A DNA stretch of 64,000 bases from Nocardioidaceae bacterium (GTDB lineage Bacteria > Actinomycetota > Actinomycetes > Propionibacteriales > Nocardioidaceae). The DNA lies in assembly GCA_017744365.1 (NCBI GenBank), contig JAGIBL010000002.1, forward strand, positions 62,001 to 126,000, written 5' to 3'. Numbering within the stretch: position 1 is the first letter of the stretch; every line of letters starts with the position of its first letter. Positions 58,811-64,000 of the stretch are shown in pieces. Made by a program: the position numbers and the translations under genes. The notes beneath the pieces are model-generated. The model worked only from the letters and a program-made list of their open reading frames with translations. It did no database searches and had not been told where the DNA came from.

Positions 58811-60157
58811 TCACGCCATCGCGAGGGCTTCGGACTCGGAGTACTGCGGAGGTTCGCGGCGCAGACCGCGGGTCAGCCAGACCAGGTAGACCACGCCCAG
58901 GCCGAACCAGGCGATGCCCAGCCCCTTGGCCAGCGAGCTGAGCTGCGACATCAGGTAGATGTTCGCGACCACCCCGGCGAGCGGGAGCAGCAGGCCGGTG
59001 ACCACCGCGCCCCGGCCCGTGGCACCGCTGCGGCGCACGTGAACGATGGCGCAGACGTTCACGATCGTGAAGGCCGCGAACGCTCCGAAGTTGATCAGCG
59101 AGGTCGCCTCGGCGAGGTCGAAGGCACCGCCGGCCAGCGTGATCGCCCCGATCAGCAGGATGTTCAGCACGGGGGTCTCGAACCGCCGGCTCAGGTAGCC
59201 GCAGAAGACCTTCGGCAGGACGCCGTCGCGCCCCATCACGTACATCAGCCGGCTGGAGCCGGCCTGGATGGCGACCGCGGAGGAGAACGAGAACACGATG
59301 AGGAGCACGTTCAGCGTGTCCGTGACGCCGCTGCCCGCGATCCTGCCCAGCGCGACGTACCAGGCGACGTCCGCGGTGCTCGGGTCGACGACTGGGATCG
59401 CGATCTGCAGGACGTAGCCGACGAGGGTGAACACGGCGCCTCCGACGAGGACGACGAGGACCAGCGCACGGGGGACGTTCCGGCGCGGATCGACCGCCTC
59501 CTCGCTGAGCGTGGTGATCGCATCGAAGCCCAGGAAGGAGTAGGCGGCGATCGCGGCGGCGGCCGCAACGCCCGACACCGTCGTGTCGCCGTTCCACAAC
59601 GGCGCCGCGACGCTGCCGTGTCCCGACTTCGCGGCGTGCACGGTGAAGATCGCCATCACGATGACCACCACCACCGCGGAGCCCGTGACGAACGCCTTGT
59701 TCACGACGTCCGCCGCCTTCAGCCCGACGATGTTGATGGCCGTGACCACCATCGTCAGGCCGATCAGCCAGGCCCAGAGCGGCAGCGCGGTGAACTGGGC
59801 GTGCAGGTACAGCGCGCCGAGGTAGGTGGCGACCATCGGCAGGAACAGGTAGTCCAGGAGCAGCAGCCAGCCCGACAGGAACCCGACGCGGGCGCCGAGC
59901 AGCGTCCGTGCGTAGGTGTACACCGAGCCCGAGACCGGGTAGGCGACCGCCAGCCTGGCGTAGCTCATCGCGGTGAGCAGCATGATGACCGTCGCGACGA
60001 CGAAGACCATGGCCGTGGTGTTGTCGGACTTCATCGACAGAATGCCGAAGATCAGCATTCCCACGGCGATCGTCATGTACGACAATCCGAAGAAGACGAG
60101 CCCACTCAACCCGATTTTCGGCGTGAGTCTGGCGGGATTATCCTGCGACATTTTCAT
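58811..60157 (-). CDS. APC-superfamily amino-acid/polyamine permease
   Basis: Inner-membrane transporter of 448 residues with about 12 hydrophobic segments. The APC pattern SYARLAVAYPVSGSVYTYARTLLGARVGFLSGW and FLGFDAITTLSEEAVDPRRNVPRAL is diagnostic. It lies 16 bases after the nitrilase-family gene. It probably imports the amine, amide or amino acid whose C-N bond the nitrilase-family enzyme cuts. Confidence 0.92.
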   Translation of the reverse strand: MKMSQDNPARLTPKIGLSGLVFFGLSYMTIAVGMLIFGILSMKSDNTTAMVFVVATVIMLLTAMSYARLAVAYPVSGSVYTYARTLLGARVGFLSGWLLLLDYLFLPMVATYLGALYLHAQFTALPLWAWLIGLTMVVTAINIVGLKAADVVNKAFVTGSAVVVVIVMAIFTVHAAKSGHGSVAAPLWNGDTTVSGVAAAAAIAAYSFLGFDAITTLSEEAVDPRRNVPRALVLVVLVGGAVFTLVGYVLQIAIPVVDPSTADVAWYVALGRIAGSGVTDTLNVLLIVFSFSSAVAIQAGSSRLMYVMGRDGVLPKVFCGYLSRRFETPVLNILLIGAITLAGGAFDLAEATSLINFGAFAAFTIVNVCAIVHVRRSGATGRGAVVTGLLLPLAGVVANIYLMSQLSSLAKGLGIAWFGLGVVYLVWLTRGLRREPPQYSESEALAMA

Positions 60158-60173
60158 CCTTTCCGAATTGACG

Positions 60174-61043
60174 TCACACCTGGCGCTGAGAACCAGGGGG
60201 AGGGGGCGCCCAGGTCGGCGGTTCGATCGCGCCGCCGTACACGGGGAGAGCGAGCGGGACGTCCCCCGGCCGGAACTGCCGCCAGGGGGTTGTGACGCCG
60301 GCGGTGCCGTCGCGCCGGATGCGAGTGACCTGGTCCAGGTCCACCGTCGCGGTCAGGACCATCTCGTCCGCGGACGTGGTGCCCACCACGACGCGACCCT
60401 CCGGGTCGGCCAGCAGGCTCCGCCCCCGGGCCCGCGGCGCCGCCGCGTTCACGCTGGCGACGTAGACCTGGTTCACGATGGCGTTGGACCGGGCGAGCAC
60501 GACCTCCTGCTCCCGGTCCGGGGTGGGCGTCATCACGACGTTGAGGATCAGCTCCGCACCCATCCAGGCGAGCTGGCGCGAGGCCTCGGGGAACCAGGCG
60601 TCGTAGCACACGAGCAGGCCGACAACCCCGCCGTTGAGGGGAAAGACGACGAAGGCGTCACCGGGAGCCGAGGGCTCCACCGGGCGCCAGGGAAACACCT
60701 TGCGGTACGACGCGACCATCTCGCCGGCGGGCGAGAGGACGACGACCGTGTTGTGCACCAGGCCGCGCTCGTCGCGCTCGAGAAAGGTCCCGGGCACCAG
60801 CCAGATGCCGAGCTCCCGGGCCAGCGACGCGAACGCCGTGGTCAGCGGGCCGTCGAGGGGCTGGGCCGCGTTCTCGGCGTCGGGGTCCATCGCCTCCAGG
60901 TCGCCGAGGACGTGGAACTCCGGGAAGACGAACAGCTCGGTCTCGGGGTGCGCGGCGACGAGGCCCTTGAGCTGCGTCGCGAACTCGTCGAGGGAGGAGA
61001 CCGCATCCGACTGGACCATCGCGATCCGGATGGCACGCTCCAC
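60174..61043 (-). CDS. Carbon-nitrogen hydrolase (nitrilase superfamily)
   Basis: Nitrilase-fold amidase or carbamoylase of 289 residues. The Glu-Lys-Cys triad is E42 (LFVFPEFHV), K115 (ASYRKVFPW) and C146 (GLLVCYDAWFPE). The GTG at 61,041-61,043 was chosen because AGGAAGTG precedes it; a start 12 codons upstream lacks support. The C-terminus is Pro-rich. It opens the unit with the APC permease and LysR gene. N-carbamoyl or simple amide substrates are typical of this branch. Confidence 0.9.
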   Translation of the reverse strand: MERAIRIAMVQSDAVSSLDEFATQLKGLVAAHPETELFVFPEFHVLGDLEAMDPDAENAAQPLDGPLTTAFASLARELGIWLVPGTFLERDERGLVHNTVVVLSPAGEMVASYRKVFPWRPVEPSAPGDAFVVFPLNGGVVGLLVCYDAWFPEASRQLAWMGAELILNVVMTPTPDREQEVVLARSNAIVNQVYVASVNAAAPRARGRSLLADPEGRVVVGTTSADEMVLTATVDLDQVTRIRRDGTAGVTTPWRQFRPGDVPLALPVYGGAIEPPTWAPPPPGSQRQV

Positions 61044-61177
61044 GGCACTTCCTTTCCTCTTCTTTTCCTCCGACCTCAAGTCTCAGGAATGTGCTCGCTC
61101 GGCGTCCAATACTTGTTGTGCACGCGGTCGATGCATCCGGGTTCTAGAAAAGGGACCGAAATCGGCGCCTGCGGCGA

Positions 61178-62380
61178 TCAGCCGGGGAGGACCGCGGTGG
61201 CCGCGATCTCGTGCAGGTAGCCCTCCATCCACAGCCCCGGGACGCCCGAGGCCGTCCAGGCCGGGGCGTTGTCGCCGAAGTGGCGGTGCGCGACCTCGAG
61301 GACGCCGGGCAGGTTCCGGATGTCCTTGTGGAACGAGCTGACCTCGACCACGTCGGCCATCGAGGCACCGACCCCGGCGAGCGACTCGGCCATCGCCGCG
61401 AAGATGTACTCGGCCTGGCCGATCGGGTCGCCGGGCGAGTTCACGCTCGCGTCCGGGTTGCAGGCGACCTGGCCGGCGACCGTCACCACGGTGCCGCCCT
61501 CCTTGCGCGCCGCACCCGCGATCGGCAGCACGCCCTTCCACCAGATGCTGTCCGGCGTGCAGCCGAGCCGCGTCCCGCCGCGGGTGTCCGCGAACGCGCG
61601 GTAGGTGCCGAGCACGCCGGGCCTCAGCAGCCCGGAGGAGCCGAGGTGGCTCGTCGTCGCCGTGTGCTCCAGCGGCACCCCGGCCATGATCTCCGGGATG
61701 TAGACCTCGTCCATGGTGGGCAGCGCGCCGCGGATGTCCTCGTGGAAGGAGGTGAAGTCGAGGATGTCGTCCATGCTCGCCCCCAGCGCCGCCAGGCAGT
61801 CGCGCATCCCCTGGTAGGCGGCGCGCGACTGGGCGACGTGGTCGAACGGCAGCGCCGGGGATCCGGCGACGTCGACGGCCAGCTGCCCGCTGAGCCAGAC
61901 CAGCCCGCCCTTCTCGACGGCCGCGGACATCGGCAGCGGCCCGCGCCAGGCCTGGGACGGCGGAGTCACCGTACGACGGGTGCCGGTGCCGAGGTGCGCG
62001 GTGACCTTGAGGGTCACCAGGGCCTCGGGGTGCCAGGAGCCGGTGTGCCCGGCCAGCGACCAGGCCGGACCGTCGGCGCCGAACCAGGTCCGGGCGGCGT
62101 CGAGCACGTCGGCGCACCAGCGCGGGTCCTTGACGAAGGCGAAGACGTCCACGACGTCGGCGAGCGAGCCGCCCTCGCGCTGGAGGATCTGGTCGATCCG
62201 GCCGAGGATCGCGTCGGTCTGCCCGCGCACGTCGCCCGGGTGCAGCACCCGGCCCTCGGCGTCGGTCGCGATCGTGCCGGCGACGAAGACGAGGTCGCCC
62301 GCGCGGCTGTACGGCGAGGTGCGACCCGAGGAGTGCCAGAAGGTCTCGTCGACGGCGGCGGTGCTGGAGGTGGCGGTCAC
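61178..62380 (-). CDS. Three-domain RidA/YjgF fusion protein
   Basis: A 400-residue protein made of three tandem RidA-like units at about 14-130, 142-266 and 280-398. Each has the beta-hairpin (LVFVAGTIATD 30-40; LVWLSGQLAVD 160-170; VVTVAGQVACN 298-308) and the helix-strand block (SLADVVDVFAFVKD 72-85; SMDDILDFTSFHED 202-215; SMADVVEVSSFHKD 340-353). RidA normally trimerises, so one chain may build a whole trimer. None of the three shows the catalytic arginine at the usual place, so deaminase activity is doubtful. It follows the SDR gene by 30 bases. Confidence 0.87.
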   Translation of the reverse strand: MTATSSTAAVDETFWHSSGRTSPYSRAGDLVFVAGTIATDAEGRVLHPGDVRGQTDAILGRIDQILQREGGSLADVVDVFAFVKDPRWCADVLDAARTWFGADGPAWSLAGHTGSWHPEALVTLKVTAHLGTGTRRTVTPPSQAWRGPLPMSAAVEKGGLVWLSGQLAVDVAGSPALPFDHVAQSRAAYQGMRDCLAALGASMDDILDFTSFHEDIRGALPTMDEVYIPEIMAGVPLEHTATTSHLGSSGLLRPGVLGTYRAFADTRGGTRLGCTPDSIWWKGVLPIAGAARKEGGTVVTVAGQVACNPDASVNSPGDPIGQAEYIFAAMAESLAGVGASMADVVEVSSFHKDIRNLPGVLEVAHRHFGDNAPAWTASGVPGLWMEGYLHEIAATAVLPG

Positions 62381-62410
62381 GGTGGATCCTTGTCGTGTGG
62401 AAGGTCGGGC

Positions 62411-63178
62411 TCAGGCGCTGGCGAAGCCGCCGTCGACGACGAGCGTCGCCCCGAGCACGTAGCGCGAGGACTCGCTGGCCAGGAAGACCACGGCGTTGGC
62501 GATGTCCTGGGGCTCGCCGATGAACCCCGCCGGCGTCGCGGCGATGGCGGCCTGGTTCAGCGTCTCGTCCTCGTCGAGGCGGGAGGTCATCTGGGTGCGG
62601 GTCATGCCGGGGGCGACGATGTTGACCCGGATGCCGCGCGGCGCCAGCTCGACGGCGAGGCACCGGGCCATCGCCTCGACGGCGCCCTTGGTGGCGGAGT
62701 AGGCGGCACTGTTCGGGAACCCGATGCGGGACACGTTCGAGCCGACGAACACGACCGCGGACCCGGCCTCCAGGTGCGGGAGCAGGGCCTGGGTGAGCGC
62801 GTACGGCATCCGCACGTTCGTCGCCCACTGCTCCTCCAGGCTCGCCACCGGAGTCTCCTCGAAGGGCCCGAACTCGAAGACGCCGGCGTTGTGCACGACG
62901 ACGTCGACGCGGCCGAACCGCTCGAGCACCCGGCCCACCAGGCTGGCGCAGGCGTCGTCGGTGAGGGCGAGGTCGGCGAGCGCGGCCTCGGCCTCGCCGC
63001 CCGCGGCCTCGATGGCGCGCACGGTCTCGCCGAGCCGGGACTCGTCCCGGCCGACGCAGACGACCTTCGCCCCGGCCGTGCCGAGCGTGGTGGCGATGGC
63101 GCGCCCGATCCCCGCGCTCGCACCGGTGACGATGGCGACCTTGCCTCGCAGGTCCTGCGGCAGCAGCTCGACGGTCAT
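62411..63178 (-). CDS. Short-chain dehydrogenase/reductase
   Basis: SDR of 255 residues with TGASAGIGRAIA as cofactor motif, HNAGVFEFG, S in VGSNVSRIGF, catalytic YSATK and the C-terminal SRYVLGATLVVDGG. It resembles the SDR at 48,038, including the block ALTQALLPHLEAGSAVVFVGSNV. GGGAG precedes the ATG and a good promoter lies 45-75 bases upstream. It is the first gene of the unit with the three-domain RidA protein. Confidence 0.92.
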   Translation of the reverse strand: MTVELLPQDLRGKVAIVTGASAGIGRAIATTLGTAGAKVVCVGRDESRLGETVRAIEAAGGEAEAALADLALTDDACASLVGRVLERFGRVDVVVHNAGVFEFGPFEETPVASLEEQWATNVRMPYALTQALLPHLEAGSAVVFVGSNVSRIGFPNSAAYSATKGAVEAMARCLAVELAPRGIRVNIVAPGMTRTQMTSRLDEDETLNQAAIAATPAGFIGEPQDIANAVVFLASESSRYVLGATLVVDGGFASA

Positions 63179-63223
63179 CTCCCAGCAGCCCTTCCGTGTT
63201 CCGATCGCATGATGCGTTCAGCG

Positions 63224-63253
63224 ATCATAAACACGTCTAGCGCTGTTGAACAA
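63224..63253 (-). promoter_or_regulatory. Promoter before the SDR/RidA unit
   Basis: On the minus strand TTGTTC (63248-63253) and TATGAT (63224-63229) are 18 bases apart. GTTCAACAGCG and CGCTGAACG form an imperfect inverted repeat across the core promoter, a possible site for the XRE-cupin protein encoded just upstream. Confidence 0.5.
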
Positions 63254-63262
63254 GACCTCGGA

Positions 63263-64000
63263 TCAGGCCGCTCCGGGCCCCGCGCCGCCCTGCCCGTCGC
63301 CGCCCTGCCCGTTGTCCAGTCCGATCCGGGCGAGGATGCCGGCCACGTCCTCCTCGCCCACGCCCCCCGCCGGGTCGCTCTCGACGGTGTCGCCCCGGCC
63401 GTCGACGAAGAAGACCGCCTGGGCCGGGACGTCGCCGTGGTTGGAGTAGTAGTGCGGGCGCGAGGAGCTGAAGGCGATCGAGTCGCCCGGCGGCACCTCC
63501 AGGACCTCGAACTCGAGGTGGAGCGTGAGCGTGCCGGCGATGACGTAGGCGTACTCGACGCCGAGGTGCTGGGTGAACCGGCCGTGCAGGCTGCTCGAGG
63601 CGCCCGGCGCGTAGGTGACCAGGAGCGGCTGGACGGCGCGGTCGTTCGTCGCGACCGCCAGCCGCTCCCAGGTGACGCCGTTCTCCATCTCCAGCGTGGG
63701 GTTCTCCGCGGACCGCTGCACCGCGGGTCCGGTGTGGAAGACCGCGGTCTCCGTGCGCGGTGCCGCCGGGGCCGGCCGCGACGCCGCCGGCCCGGCGTCG
63801 CGCCCGGTGAGGATCGTGTCCATCGACGCCCCGTAGAAGGTGACCAGGCCGTACAGCGTGCCCACCGACGGCTGGGTCTTCCCGTTCTCGACCTGGGAGA
63901 GCAGGCTCGCCGAGATGCCGAGCTGGCGGGCCACCTCGCGCAGGCTGAGCCGCTTCTCCTGCCTGATCTCACGGAGCCGGGCCCCGACCGAGATCGGGAG
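63263..64000 (-). CDS. XRE-family regulator with C-terminal cupin, fourth in window (5' end missing)
   Basis: The frame is open to the window edge, so the start lies beyond 64,000. Visible N-terminal residues contain the HTH (VGARLREIRQEKRLSLREVARQLGISASLLSQVENGKTQPS); a 60-residue Ala/Pro linker follows, then a cupin (VEYAYVIAGTLTLHLEFEV and SSSRPHYYSNHGDV). It ends with a Gly-rich acidic tail. The downstream SDR/RidA unit, with an inverted repeat at its promoter, is the likely target. At least 245 residues. Confidence 0.88.
   Translation of the reverse strand, partial: LPISVGARLREIRQEKRLSLREVARQLGISASLLSQVENGKTQPSVGTLYGLVTFYGASMDTILTGRDAGPAASRPAPAAPRTETAVFHTGPAVQRSAENPTLEMENGVTWERLAVATNDRAVQPLLVTYAPGASSSLHGRFTQHLGVEYAYVIAGTLTLHLEFEVLEVPPGDSIAFSSSRPHYYSNHGDVPAQAVFFVDGRGDTVESDPAGGVGEEDVAGILARIGLDNGQGGDGQGGAGPGAA

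Noticed and set aside
1-64000. tRNA, rRNA, CRISPR array, insertion sequence or integrase
   Set aside because: None was seen on either strand: no cloverleaf-like sequence at gene ends, no regularly spaced repeats, and no transposase or integrase motifs in any plausible frame.

Overview
The window is GC-rich (about 70% by eye), tightly packed DNA from an actinobacterium. Codon use, GTG/TTG starts, 1- and 4-base stop/start overlaps and several apparently leaderless starts fit a Nocardioides-like organism, but that placement is inference. I saw no rRNA, tRNA, CRISPR array, insertion sequence or origin. No gap between genes reaches 300 bases.

Region 1 (1-33,234) is a catabolic and transport block for a nitrogen-containing, probably heterocyclic or amide compound. 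It holds two deaminase/chlorohydrolase-type amidohydrolases, an amidase, an acetamidase/formamidase, a hydantoinase, an isochorismatase-type hydrolase, an MmgE/PrpD protein, an HpcH/HpaI aldolase, an iron alcohol dehydrogenase/maleylacetate reductase, a ThDP enzyme and two paralogous soluble CapA-family proteins. Import is by a BMP/nucleoside-type ABC transporter (8,404-13,134) and an oligopeptide-type ABC transporter (26,700-32,214); an MFS pump may export. Two paralogous XRE-cupin repressors (13,264-13,869 and 24,463-25,083) sit among promoters that carry repeated CTTCAATA or CTTCATT boxes placed at fixed distances from start codons.

Region 2 (33,293-38,539) is one very large gene (about 1,748 codons). 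Its product has an N-terminal PD-(D/E)XK nuclease-like domain, a STAND/AAA-type NTPase core and about 1,000 residues of probable helical repeats. This is the layout of Avs-like antiphage sensors and it is the best candidate for an undescribed system here.

Region 3 (38,598-42,230) has a secreted lipase, a carboxylesterase, and a divergent YceI/MarR pair with matching operators.

Region 4 (42,247-57,809) is a second catabolic block: a Liv-type ABC transporter, a zinc alcohol dehydrogenase, an SDR, a third amidohydrolase, a sugar-type ABC transporter, an M24 peptidase-fold enzyme, an XRE-cupin regulator, a LacI regulator and a RidA protein. A CGATTGC-type element near four promoters suggests a LacI regulon.

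Region 5 (57,920-64,000) has a LysR regulator, an APC permease, a nitrilase-family amidase, a three-domain RidA fusion, an SDR and a fourth XRE-cupin regulator cut by the window edge. Four convergent gene ends are separated by clear hairpins (3,375; 18,476; 53,240; 57,292).
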